DNA from: Phycomyces nitens
Taxonomy: Eukaryota; Mucoromycota; Mucoromycetes; Mucorales; Phycomycetaceae
Direction: 5' to 3'
Assembly: GCA_022702545.1 (NCBI GenBank)
Contig: JAHRBC010000007.1
Location: 1,860,001-1,924,000, forward strand
Length of the DNA stretch: 64,000 nt
Under the pieces are notes generated by a model that saw only the letters and a list, made by a program, of their open reading frames with translations, was not told the origin of the DNA and did no database searches. Below are positions 21,075 through 32,454 of this stretch, piece by piece (the first letter of the stretch is position 1; each line of letters begins with the position of its first letter). The translations under genes were made by a program, and so were the position numbers.

Positions 21075-24000
21075 GACTGTAGATTTGTTTTCATGGTTTA
21101 CTTCAATCCCAAGATCTTGGCTCATCATGTTAAGAATATGCGCCCAAGTTATTTGAGAGATCTTAGACACTGGTCTTGGTATAGTGCCATTGGAAGTCTA
21201 TTATTTCAAAGTTAGTCAAGCGCAGTATTGTTTCATTAGTTACTTACATTGCAAGGGATAATAACATCTTCCTTTAGGCACATGATTTTGTCCAAATCAT
21301 TACGAATGCATGCAATCTCTTGTTTTGTGACTTGTTGTTCATTTTGGATTGCTTCTTGGCCTTTCTGCAAAGTATGCAGAGTCTCTTGGATGCTCTGGAG
21401 TAATTGGATGACTGAATTATCTGTGTTGTTCATAATAAAAGAAATATTGTCAGAACTGAGGGTTTGTTGTGAAGAAAGTAAAGAAAATTTTTTCTTGGAC
21501 TTGTGATTATTTTCATAATCTATGAGCTAAATCTATTGGTTCTTTTCAGTGAAACTTAGTATTTTAGTTTTTATAGGTACTTATAATGTTCTGAACATAT
21601 CCAATCATCTTCATCAAAAGGTTTCAGTATGTTTAGAACATATAGGAGTGGATAAATGTTTAGTATCTAATAGCAATGGATTAAATATCTTACCTTTGTC
21701 TCAAGAAAGAGTTTACAGAAATAGTTTATATCAACCTCTTTAATAGGTTCCCCTGTCTAGGTGTTATATTGCTGATATTTAAAACATCTTTGAAAGATTA
21801 CTATAAATATGAGTTCTCTAAAATCATTTATCTCTATTCTCACTTTCCAAAACATACCTTATTTCCTCTCTTAAAAAATGTCCTCAATTACAAAGCCCTT
21901 CTGCTACCAATGTGCTGTCTGTAACAAGTCTTACAGTTGCATTAGAAGAGCCTCCAATTGCAAAACCCGTTGCCTGAAGAGAAAACTGGAAAGAATTGCA
22001 CATGAAGAAAATGTTCAAGACGTTTCCCTTTTAGAAATCGCATCTGATATGTCTGCAGAGTAAGTTTATAAAGCGTAAATGCATGATCAGTATGATGTAT
22101 ACTTACTTTATACTTATAAACAAATAGGGTGTTGTCCGAGATGTCTGATATTGAATATGCTGATGATTTCAACAACAATGATGTTAATGAGCCTATGGTA
22201 AGTAATAAACATGGCTATATAAGCACATTATATTAATCACTTATCTTATTAAAGAATGACAATGAGACAACCACACCCTTGGTATTTGATTTCACTCGCC
22301 CAATTCCTTTTCCAAGCAAAGATGATCTCTTGAATCTTGAATTCATGAGAATCATCAAGGAGTTTGGTATTTCTTGTCAAGCCCATGAGATGATTGCCAA
22401 GTACTTCAACAGCATCCTCAGCAATATGGAGATGTCATATAGAGCATGCACACCGTATCTTAGAAAAGATCTTCTGGAACGCTTCTCTGGTGTGAAGGAA
22501 GACAGATATGACATATGCCACAATGGTTGTATGCTGTTTAACAAAGAGGACAAACACGAGTGCCATAACTGTGGCGAATCTCATTATACCATTGAACAAG
22601 ACAATGAAGCACAGGTTCCCACTGCAACCATGGTCCAGCTTCCTTTGACAAGGCAGCTTGCTCTGGCGTTGGCCAACGATAGCACCAGAGAGACAATGTT
22701 GTACCGACACAACCATGAGCCCAACACCAATGGAACCAAGGCTGATGTATTTGACAGAGAAGTATACCAGTCGATGAAGCATATTTTTTCTGGAAAACAC
22801 GATGTTGCCATCTTGTTGTCTGTTGATGGGTTCGCACCCCACAAGGCTCCTGGGTCAGTGACCATTGTTCACGCCACCATCCTGAACCTGGATCCAATGG
22901 TCCGTTATGAGCGCAGCAATATGATCCAGATTACAATGATCCCTGGCCCAACTGCACCTGCCGATTTCTGGTCGTTTCTTAAGCCAACAATGGCAGATCT
23001 CTGAGTCATGCAAACAGGAGGATTGGTCATAAAGACACCAACAGACACAATCAAGGCAAAGGTTCACGTCCTGATGGTTACTGGTGATATCCCAGCTTTG
23101 GCGAAGCTGGCTTGCCATGCTGGGCATATGAGCAAGAACGGATGCCGCATCTGCCATGTTGTTGGCCAGTCCCCTGGACACGGCCAATATTTCTGTATGT
23201 CGCCTTCCACCTCTCTGAGATCATTAGAAAGTTTCAAGAACTTTGCCGCTGCCCCTGCCTCCAACACCCAAGGCCTCACTGGTCAGTCTCCTCTGGCCGG
23301 TTTGAAGTCATTCTCTGGTCCCTTTTTCTTTGCACTAGATGAGATGCATGGCCTTTGCCATGGTATTGGCAAGCAAGTCTGGGGTCTTCTTTTGGGAAAA
23401 TATGGAAAGGCCAACCCATTCTTTCTTTCTGCTGCCGCCCAGAAAGAGATTGGTGCTGTGATGGTCAGCACAAGAAAAACCATCCCCACATCATTCCACA
23501 GTGCCTGGAGAGATGTTTCCACAAAGGCTGGATACTTCCGTGCCGTTGACTGGGCAGACTTTCTCATTTTTGTTGTCCCCACCTTGGTCGCCGAGCGGAT
23601 TCGCAACAAGGATGCCAGGAAGGAATTGCTTGGTCTTGTGCAGGCCTGTAACTTGCTCATGAGCTGGGAGCTATCAGCAGAAGAGCAATGCTCAATAAAC
23701 AGGTATGTTTAGCAATATATATATATATGTATTTGTCATTTTTAACTGTGTGAATATTTTTTAGAAAATTGGTGTCATGGAATGCCTACCTTGACATTCT
23801 CGTGACAAATAGTAGTGTGGATCTCCAAATCTTTACCATTAACCAGCACATGCTCCAGCACTACCCTGCCATGATCAACGCATATGGCCCCCCAAGAGCG
23901 TACAGTGCCAGATCTATTGAACGCGCAATTGGTGAGTACTCTAGAGCAATCAAGAGTAACTCTGCCGTAGGTGTGAACGCAGGGAATGTCATAGTCACTC

Positions 24001-24577
24001 TGGCCCATATCCGGCAACAACAACAACAACAAAGCAACAATAACCGAGCAACAACAACAAAGACAGTGACAATCCTAACATACGAAGATGCCTCTGTTGG
24101 CTGGCCAAGATGTGAAGAAGGTCGACTTGTTAATGCCAATTGCGATATTGAGTTCTGGGGCCCTTTGAGAAACAGAACTATCTTTGATACTTTTGAAGGC
24201 ATTAATTGTCTTTCAGAACTTCTTAGAGAATTCTATATATCAAAGGGGGAAGAGTGCAGTGGTTTTGAAGCAGCCATACAAACAAGCCGCAAGGCATTCA
24301 TTAATGGTTGTGTGATTGACTCTGCACTTGACCAAAATACATCAAGAGAGGCTTATCATGTTTGTCTTCAACTACAAGTGGATAAGAACTGCCGCAGGTA
24401 TTCTGGTGTCTATAAGGATTTCTTTGGCAAAGTCGTTCTGTTCTTTGAGCATGTGTTTGGTGGGAAGAGGTGGCCCCTTGCTCTTGTGTTGGTGTATCCT
24501 GTTCATGTCACTAATGGCATTCTAATTGTGTCAAACGTTGAGGGCAAGATCAAAGTTGTGCATCTTTCAGATGTGAA

Positions 24578-24863
24578 TGTGGTATACACACCACAGTTGA
24601 GTGAAATACAGACTCCACAACCGATCTCCGGTTACTACTTGCTAATGACCCTGGCAAGTTAACATCTCAGGAGCAGTTACACACCAGGCACACGTACACT
24701 TCACACTGCTACAGTGATAACCAACCATTACACGACGGGGACTTTAATTACAAGGGAATTTGAATAATAGTATATAAGCAATAATAATATTCTTTCTTCA
24801 ATAAACAACACTCTCACAGTATTCTTATTTCCCTTAAGAGATACTAACAAACTATATACCTCA
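24578..24863 (+). repeat. Chromovirus A 5' LTR, 286 bp
   Basis: TG...CA ends. TATA-like GTATATAAGC at about 24769. Downstream octamer TCACAGTA (24814-24821) pairs with TACTGTGA at 24869-24876. Degenerate relatives occur near 59.7, 60.5 and 61.8 kb. Confidence 0.93.
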
Positions 24864-24876
24864 TTTTTTACTGTGA
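24864..24876 (+). other. Putative primer-binding site of chromovirus A
   Basis: TTTTT directly after the LTR, then TACTGTGA, complementary to TCACAGTA in the LTR. Same spacer and octamer length as in chromovirus B but different sequence. Suggests self-priming as described for Tf1/sushi elements (inference). Confidence 0.55.
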
Positions 24877-24906
24877 ATTGTTTTACTTTACTTCAAATCA
24901 CCAAAA

Positions 24907-27900
24907 ATGTCCGATCATATCGCAGACGCTTCGTTGACCAGTTCTGACGACAGCCAACAGAACATCAGCATCAGTGGAGAGAGCTTCGCTGCGGAAGACC
25001 AGATCATGGTGGACGCCCTGGAGAACGGCAACGACGATGAAGAGATCGATGTCTTGGCCCTGGGAGAACAGTTGGATGCGCAGCAAAAGAAAGCATCGGC
25101 CAACCTGCTCAAAGTCCTGGCCAGACCAAACACTTCGGTGGAAGAGCACAATGAGGCAAAGAGGGTTGTTACCCTCACCCAAGAGAAATGGGCGTCATTC
25201 CTGACTGCACAGGAAGTCTTGGCCGACGTCTCGGCCAAAGAGAGTATCCAGAACTCTATAGCGAAGAGATCTGGAAAGAAGGCGGAGAACAAGTTGGAAT
25301 CCTTTGTGCCAACGAACCTGCCCGCGTTCCAGTTGAAAGGAGGGCCTCTCAGACAGCCCAGCAAGAAGGTCCATGAGTCAGTGATGGACTTCCTCAACGA
25401 GTTCGAAGTGCAGTTGAGGGCACACAACCTCCCCTTGGACCAACATTGGGAGCGTCTCTTCTGGTTGACGTGTGACCAGAACCAAAGGCTCACATTCGAG
25501 CGAACCAAGGCCGGAAAAGGATACACCTGGAAGGTCGTACGCCAGCAACTCGAGCAAGAGTATGGCAACCCATACCACATGTGGGTAAAGAAGAGCGAGC
25601 TGAGCCATGTCAGACAGAAGCCAGGAGAACTCGTGCGGGTATATGCCGAGAGATTCCAGGAGGTTGCCCATGCCACCGCAATGGACAATAGCCAGCAACT
25701 GGTGTGGATGTTTGTCTCCTCGCTGGTAAAGAACGTTCGTGAGAAAGCCTGGCAAACGTTGACGCAGAACTTCAGGTTGGTCATCCCTCACAACTTGAAC
25801 CTTGTCATCCCGTTGGTAATCGCAACAAGTGGAGAGGAAGCCGATGGTATTTTCCTGGAGGAGTATACCAACAGTGGCCACAAGAGAAGACAGGAGGAGA
25901 GCCAGCACGCGGCAAGCAGCTACAAGAGGGGTAGAAACGACGGCCATGTGACACAAGGCAACAGAAGAGGCAACTGCCCAGCACACCCCAAGGGCCGACA
26001 CTCGGCAGAGGAATGCAACGTCTTGCAAGGCTGGAAGCCCAAGGAAAGAAGAGCCCCAGCAACAGGGCCAGTGGTAAGAAAGTCAACTCTTTGTTTCTAC
26101 TGCCAGAAAGTGCCATATGTCTCTGGCCACAAATGCTATGAGTACCAGGTGGCAAAAGGGAAAGCCCCAATTCTGGCAAATCGAAGCACAAGGTTGGTCA
26201 ACCGCATAAGTGCTGAGAGCAACGGAATGGAGGTGGACATGAGCCAACTGAACATTCAAGCGCAAGGTAACTATAAGAACAAGTTCGAGAGGGTACCTTC
26301 CACACACGGCTCACTCTATGTTCCTATAATTGTCCAGAGTAACCGTGTGTGGGCTTTGGTAGATTCGGGCGCAAATGCCTCATTTATTTCCCCAGAACTT
26401 GCTTCTTCACTTTCTCTAACCATAAGTAAAAGTTGCTTAGACAATCAAAATATTTACTTGGCATCTGAGAACAGTGTAGCAGAACATTTAGGCACAGTAG
26501 AGAACGTAGAGCTAGTATACAAAAAACAAAAACTAGAGCACACTTTTGTCGTCATGAGTTTAGCCATGGACACTCATATGAGCATCGGCACAGACTTGAT
26601 GCCCAGACTGGGTATGGCTATAACTAACTTGGCAACATCTTGGGAGGATCAACAGACAGATCCACCAAGAAGTACCATCCCTAATGATGTACCAGAACCA
26701 AATAATTCACCTGTGGGTACATGTGAAGAACAAGAACAATTTATGAGATTTTTAGAGCTAGCCATAGAAGAAAATAGACGTATACCTACAACTTCGTTTT
26801 GCACAATATCTGAATCGGTTATTCATATCAACACGCCCGAGGGAGTCACATCGTTTAGATGCCAATACCCTCTGCCCGTAGTATATGAAGCCAGAATACA
26901 GGAAACAGTAGAAAATTGGTTAGCAAATGGTACAATCGAGATTGCCTCCAACAATACGTCTTGGAATAGTCCAATTACACTGGCACCTAAAAAGGATGTG
27001 TTTGGCAACTACACGGATAGAAGACCGTGCTTAGACCCCAGACATATCAATAAACTACTGAAGGAAGATAGATATCCCCTACCACTTATAAGGGACATCT
27101 TCCATACTCTCAAAGAGGCAGTTATATTCACCACCCTTGATTTGACAAGTGCTTTTCATCGTTTTGAGGTGTTCAAGGCAGACAGACCAAAGACAGCATT
27201 CACCTTTAAAGGAAGACAGTACATGTTCCGCGGTTGTCCCTTCGGACTTAAGCCCATCTCATCTAAATTCCAGCGGGTTATGAATATTGCCTTCAAAGAC
27301 ATGCCGTTTGTTACGACGTTTGTTGATGACATTGTAGTATTTTCTCACAACATGAAAGAACACGCAACGCATGTCAAAGCCGCAATAGAAAAACTCACTG
27401 AGGTTAATCTTATATTAAATCCAAAGAAGTGTCACTTTGCACAAAGAGCAGTTTTCCTACTTGGTTTTTGTGTATCAGAAAAAGGCATTTCCTTGGATTC
27501 AAGAAAAGTCAGCAACATTCAAGAGTGGCCTTTGCCGAGCACCGGAAAAGACATACAACATTTTCTGGGCGTCATAAACTACTTCAGAGAGCATATACCT
27601 AATGTATCTCTACTCACTGCCCCTCTGGATAAGCTTCGCAATGAGGGAGATCTCACACCTCTATGGGCGAAAGAACAAGAAGATAGTTTCAACAACCTTA
27701 AAGCAATACTACTTAGGCTACCGATATTGTGTTACCCCAACCTGAAATACCCATTCAGCGTGGCGACGGACGCATCTAACGTAGGCATAGGAGCTGTACT
27801 CTACCAAGTTATTAATGGAGAGACACGACATATAGGTTTTATGGCACGAGCCCTATCTAAAAGTGAAAGAAACTATTCTACTACTAAACGTGAGCTGCTA

Positions 27901-28647
27901 GCTGTCATATACGCGTTGAACAAGTTCCACAAATACCTATGGGGTAATCCGTTCACGCTGTACACCGACCATAAAGCCCTCACATACATACATACACAAA
28001 AGATAGCCAATGCTATGATGATAAACTGGCTAGACACTATACTCGAATATACATTTGAGGTACTCCATCTTCCTGGTCTCAGCAACATCCTACCCGACCA
28101 ATTATCACACCTTTTTCCTACGGATAAAGAGCTGGAAGGGGGTAATGACTACGCAGAAACTTGTAGCGGCCAAAAAATGGTCATAAATAGACAACAAATG
28201 CTAGTTAACAATAATTACGATGAAATGCTAACACCACCAGAAAGTGAAAGAGAAGACCTTCTCACCAAAGCCCATGCTTTCGGACACTTTGGAGCAGACG
28301 CCATAACCAACTCACTTCATAATGAAGGCATACACTGGACAAACATACATAGAGATGCCGTCAAGGTAGTACAAAGCTGTATAGAGTGCCAAAAGTATAA
28401 CATAGCAAAGAAAGGTTATCATCCTCTAAGACCAATCCATGCGTATTTGCCATGCGATCATTGGGCTATAGACCTCGCTGGTCCTTTCACCACCTCACAT
28501 AACAGTAATAACTACTTACTTGTAATGGTAGACATTTGCACAAGATTTTGTGTATTACGTGCAATACCTGATAAGACACAGGACACCGTAATGAACACTG
28601 TTGTTGTGGGTAGAAATAAACTTGGAAAGATACGAAAGAATTCGTGA
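24907..28647 (+). pseudogene. Chromovirus A gag-pol polyprotein, interrupted in integrase
   Basis: One open frame holds gag (about residues 1-380, capsid-like SVMDFLNEFEVQL...VRVYAERFQEV), a zinc-knuckle-like CFYC...GHKC near residue 396, protease LVDSGANAS near 484, RT with PCLDPRHINKLL near 707 and FVDDIVVF near 805, RNase H ATDASNVGIG near 955, integrase HHCC (HAFGHFGAD...CIECQKYN, about 1122-1165), and the first core Asp (WAIDLAGP). At 28602 a solo LTR interrupts the core; the last about 15 residues are read from that LTR. Gag and pol in a single frame is typical of the Tf1/sushi group. The start ATG (24907) lies 44 nt after the LTR. Confidence 0.9.
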
Positions 28648-29220
28648 GAACTTGTATAGGGTGTTTATTCAAAAGAAAAAGGTTATGTTTCTACACAGAA
28701 CTAACTACTGATATTTATATGTTTTCTGATTTATAATTCAGTATATGCTTTGGTAATATTTATCACGATGAGTCATCTTCCAGGAGTATTGTCTTTCTGG
28801 AAAGATCCAGAGAGACCTATTGATATGATACTTCTCCAGTCAGATCAGCCAGAGAGCTTTGGTAAAGAAGAGCATTTATGCTATTGGTAATATTTTAATA
28901 TTCCGACCCAGATACTTGGGTAATGTTTTTAGAATTATTAATTCATTGTAGTTGTAGTCTCTCAATCAAGTATTCATATAATCAACGAAATATGTAGATG
29001 GAATATGATGATGCTATTAGATAAATATGTGTATATCTGTATATCCCATATTATGGTGATAACAATAATAATAATAAATAATAATCAATTATGTGTATGA
29101 TGATCTGTGTATTGGATAATCTTATAAAGCCAGATCCTTTTGACTGGAATAGCTGAGGATATTATTTTATCCTTCAGTCTTACTCTCAGATTCAGCAGTG
29201 ATCAATACTCATTTACAACA
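28602..29220 (+). mobile_element. Solo LTR of family C, 619 bp, inserted in chromovirus A integrase
   Basis: Starts TGTTGTGGG and ends TTTACAACA (TGTTG/CAACA terminal inversion). ACTGT is duplicated at 28597-28601 and 29221-29225. Excising LTR plus one ACTGT restores the integrase frame. A second copy, inverted, sits 480 bp downstream. Confidence 0.92.
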
Positions 29221-29700
29221 ACTGTAATCAACGTCTTTTGTAATTTTGGATTCCCTAGGTACCTACAATCAGACAATGGCAAAGAGTTTGTAAACTCACT
29301 TATGAAGAAACTAGCTGAAGCATCTGGGTTTGACCACAGACTAGCCACGCCTTATCACCCTAGAGCAAACGGCGTCGCCGAGCAATGGGTACAGACATCA
29401 ACAAACGTTATAAAGAAATGCATAAAAGGAGCGACCCGAGATTGGGACCTCTATGTGCCTAGTATATAACTAGCAATGAATGCCAAAGTAACAAAGCGTA
29501 ATGGAATGGCTCCTTACAACCTCATGTTCGCCAGAGCAATGAACGGTTTCAAAAGGTACGCCGATGATCCATCAGTTCCAGCTCTCACAGAAGACGAATT
29601 GCAAGAACGCATCAAAGACATGGCAGACGTTGTATTTCCGGCAATTGCTGAAAGAGCAAAAGCAATGACTAATGCACAAAAGGGCAAGTTTGATAATAAG
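29221..29700 (+). pseudogene. Chromovirus A integrase core fragment with nonsense codon
   Basis: Continues the core with NVFCNFGFPRYLQSDNGKEF (second catalytic Asp), YHPRANGVAEQW (catalytic Glu) and the C-terminal LTEDELQERIKDMADVVFPA block. A TAA at 29467-29469 replaces the Gln seen at the matching position of chromovirus B (PASQLAINN), consistent with CAA to TAA. The Arg after GVAE in element B is Gln here. The segment ends at 29700 where the second family C LTR begins (ATAAG duplication). Confidence 0.85.
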
Positions 29701-30318
29701 TGTTGTAAATGAGTATTGATCACTGCTGAATCTGAGAGTAAGACTGAAGGATAAAATAATATCCTCAGCTATTCCAGTCAAACGGATCTGCCTTTATGAG
29801 ATTATCCAATACACAGATCATCATACACATAATTGATTATTATTTATTATTATTATCGTTATCACCATAATATGGGATATACAGATATACACATATTTAT
29901 CTAATGGCATCATCATATTCCATCTACATATTTCGTTTATTATATGAATACTTGATTGAGAGACTACAACTACAATGAATTAATAATTCTAAAACATTAC
30001 CCAAGTATCTGGGTCGGAATATTAAAATATTACCAATAGCATAAATGCTCTTCTTTACCAAAGCTCTCTGGCTGATCTGACTGGAGAAGTATCATATCAA
30101 TAGGTCTCTCTGGATCTTTCCAGAAAGACAATACTCCTGGAAGATGACTCATCGTGATAAATATTACCAAAGCATATACTGAATTATAAATCAGAAAACA
30201 TATAAATATCAGTAGTTAGTTCTGTGTAGAAAGATAACCTTTTTCTTTGGAATAAACACCCTACACAAGTTCTCACGAATTCTTTCGTATCTTTCCAAGT
30301 TTATTTCTACCCACAACA
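29701..30318 (-). mobile_element. Solo LTR of family C, 618 bp, inverted copy
   Basis: Reverse complement of 28602-29220 with a few differences. Flanked by ATAAG (29696-29700, 30319-30323). Removing it joins KFDNK to YRMIKF in frame. With its partner it makes a 0.6-kb inverted repeat around a 480-bp spacer. Confidence 0.92.
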
Positions 30319-30845
30319 ATAAGTACAGGATGATAAAATTCCCTGCTAATAGCCAAGTCATGATTAAAGAACTACAACGTGGTAAACTGGAACCAGCATA
30401 CCAAGGTCCATATACTGTAGTCAGAGAGAAACAGGGAGGTTCTTACGTTCTCATGGATGAACAAGGACTGCTGATGCCCAGAGAATATCCACCGTCACAA
30501 CTCAAATTAATTTCACAGGACAAACTCGTCTCACTTGATGAAGTCCAGAAAATCGGTAAAGAGTACTTTACAGTCAGAGCAATTGTAGCCCACAGAGAAC
30601 TGTCCAAAGGAAAATACGAATATAGAGTTAGATGGGAAGGCTATGAAGAAAAGGATGATACATGGCAAGACCCAGAATCCTTTAGCAGCCCTAAACCTAT
30701 CGCGGATTATTGGGATCGACTTGGCACAACACCAACAGACAAGACACCACTAAATCAGATACGCACAGTCAATGCAACGTTCATTAGCGAACGCCGCAAC
30801 ACGCAGCATACACCTACACACCGAAGCAAACGCACAAGACGCTAA
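30319..30845 (+). pseudogene. Chromovirus A integrase C-terminus with chromodomain
   Basis: Includes GPYTVVREKQGGSYVLMDEQ, then a chromodomain (residues matching FTVRAIVAHRE...YEYRVRWEGYEEKDDTWQD...IADYWDR), and a short basic tail ending KRTRR and TAA at 30843-30845. It lacks the AT-hook-like repeats of element B. Intact in frame, but separated from the rest of pol by the LTR insertions. Confidence 0.88.
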
Positions 30846-31106
30846 CATGGTCCTTTCAGTTTAAAGTAGCTCAACCTCTGCAAAACGGTTATTCAACCTG
30901 GAAGGGGGTAATGTGGTATACACACCACAGTTGAGTGAAATACAGACTCCACAACCAATCTCCGGTTACTACTTGCTAATGACCCTGGCAAGTTAACATC
31001 TCAGGAGCAGTTACACACCAGGCACACATACACTTCACACTGCTACAGTGATAACCAACCATTACACGACGGGGACTTTAATTACAAGGGAATTTGAATA
31101 ATAGTA

Positions 31107-32454
31107 CAGTGAGCGGAACAAAGTAGCAGCCCAATGTTTAATAGCCAATATTGCATCATAAATAAAAACTCTCTCTTTCCCTTCTAACACATCATTTCAA
31201 AACAACATGGAACAAACTAAATGCACAGAAAAGTCCCCAAAGGTTCACCCTTCTGGTTATAAGCAAACTGATGACACAACTCGTGCCATCATTGTACATG
31301 AGAGCATTAAGAATGGAACAAGCCAAGTGGACATAGCTAAAAAAGTCAGTGTCGGCAAAGGCGTCGTAAAGCGTGTCCTTAAAAGTTACAGAGAAACAGG
31401 CTCGCATAAAGCTTCTACACGATCTGGTAGACCACCAAAACTGAATAAAAGAGACAAAAGACAGATCATTCTTGAGATTAGCCGAGATCCAACAGAGCCA
31501 TTAACCAAGATCTGTAAAAACTTGGCTACACCTGTAGCAGACAAGACTCTACGCAAGTTTCTACGTGGAGTTGGTATTTACTCCCGTAGAATGATTTCAA
31601 AACCAAAGATTTCAGAAGTTAATCGAAAGAAGCGATTGCAATGGGCAAAAGAACATCTGACATGGAAACTCACAGATTGGAACGCTATCATCTGGTCTGA
31701 TGAGTCCCGTTTCAAGCTTCACGGAAGTGATGGGCGCAGGAGAGTTCTTAGGCGCAACAAGACCGGTTTTCGCCTCAACTTCATCTCACCAACCGTGAAG
31801 TTTGGTGGTGGTGCCATTATGGTCTGGGGGTGTTTTTATGGCAAGGGTGTCGGAGTTTTAGATGTCATGAAAGGAAATATTAATTCCAAGAAGTACATCA
31901 GCACCTTGGAAAGAGCTTACCTCCCTTCTTTAAATGCTTTTAAGCAAGACCAAAGCTGGAGGCGTTTTAAGCTACAGGAGGACAATGCCCGATGTCACAC
32001 AAGTGCTTTGACGATGGCCTGGAAGAAAGAAAATCGTCTTCAGCTTATGGGTAACTGGCCAGCCCAAAGTCCAGACTTGAACCCCATAGAGCATGTTTGG
32101 GCTTACCTCAAGCGTCAGGTACGATCAAATAAGTACAACTTGATCAGTACCTATCATTTGAAGCATGCTGTTGAAAGGGAGTGGAAGAAAATACCAAAAG
32201 AGTATTTTGGGAGTTTAATCTCCAGCATGCCTAGAAGATGTCAGGCTGTTATTGATGCCAATGGTAATAATACCAAATATTAAAAATATGTATTTTGTTA
32301 TAAATTATAAAATTAAAATGTTCAATAAGTGTTTTGTAGTAATATGAGCTTCTTAACTAGTATCTTTGATATGCTTTTTCAAATATGAAAACCATGCATG
32401 TTTTCAAAATATGCGGCAACTGAAAATTGGGCTGCTACTTTGTTCCGCTCACTG
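31107..32454 (+). mobile_element. Tc1-like transposon, 1348 bp, apparently intact
   Basis: Perfect terminal inverted repeats of at least 28 bp begin CAGTGAGCGGAACAAAGTAG. TA is duplicated (31105-31106, 32455-32456). It contains one uninterrupted transposase gene. A degenerate relative sits on the minus strand at 60623-61281. Confidence 0.94.
31207..32283 (+). CDS. Tc1-like transposase, 358 aa, apparently functional
   Basis: Cut-and-paste DDE transposase acting on its own inverted repeats in the nucleus. The N-terminal paired-like DNA-binding region has HTH 1 around SQVDIAKKVSVGKGVVKRVL, a GRPP motif (SGRPPKLNKRDKR) and HTH 2 (ADKTLRKFLRGVGIYSRRM). Catalytic residues: D in IIWSDESRF, D in LQEDNARCHT, E in SPDLNPIEHVW; I count 35 residues between the second D and the E. 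No introns or stops; length is normal for Tc1 transposases (about 340 aa). ATG 31207 is the first in frame, 100 bp inside the element. The only transposase in this window without a visible lesion. Confidence 0.95.
   Translation: MEQTKCTEKSPKVHPSGYKQTDDTTRAIIVHESIKNGTSQVDIAKKVSVGKGVVKRVLKSYRETGSHKASTRSGRPPKLNKRDKRQIILEISRDPTEPLTKICKNLATPVADKTLRKFLRGVGIYSRRMISKPKISEVNRKKRLQWAKEHLTWKLTDWNAIIWSDESRFKLHGSDGRRRVLRRNKTGFRLNFISPTVKFGGGAIMVWGCFYGKGVGVLDVMKGNINSKKYISTLERAYLPSLNAFKQDQSWRRFKLQEDNARCHTSALTMAWKKENRLQLMGNWPAQSPDLNPIEHVWAYLKRQVRSNKYNLISTYHLKHAVEREWKKIPKEYFGSLISSMPRRCQAVIDANGNNTKY

Larger units (their letters stand above)
15471..21433 (-). pseudogene. CACTA accessory gene, split by chromovirus B
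   Basis: Exon 1 is 21433-21248. Intron 21247-21198 (50 nt, GTAAGT...ATAG). Exon 2 is 21197-21075, continuing across the retrotransposon at 15704-15471 with the reading frame exactly preserved when one GACTG copy is removed. The reconstructed total is 543 nt, 180 codons. The N-terminal third looks like a coiled coil (IQLLQSIQETLHTLQKGQEA...); the C-terminal part is basic with scattered Cys and Trp. It has no similarity I can see to the 353-aa accessory protein of the first element. Diverges from the transposase gene with 444 bp between start codons, a likely shared promoter. Confidence 0.75.

Noticed and set aside
24915..25784. 289-codon minus-strand open stretch
   Set aside because: Exact shadow of the chromovirus A gag region, with Ser/Leu-rich antisense composition.
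28602..30318. CRISPR-like or palindromic array
   Set aside because: The repeats are two long LTRs with their own target duplications, not short spaced repeats; the genome is eukaryotic.
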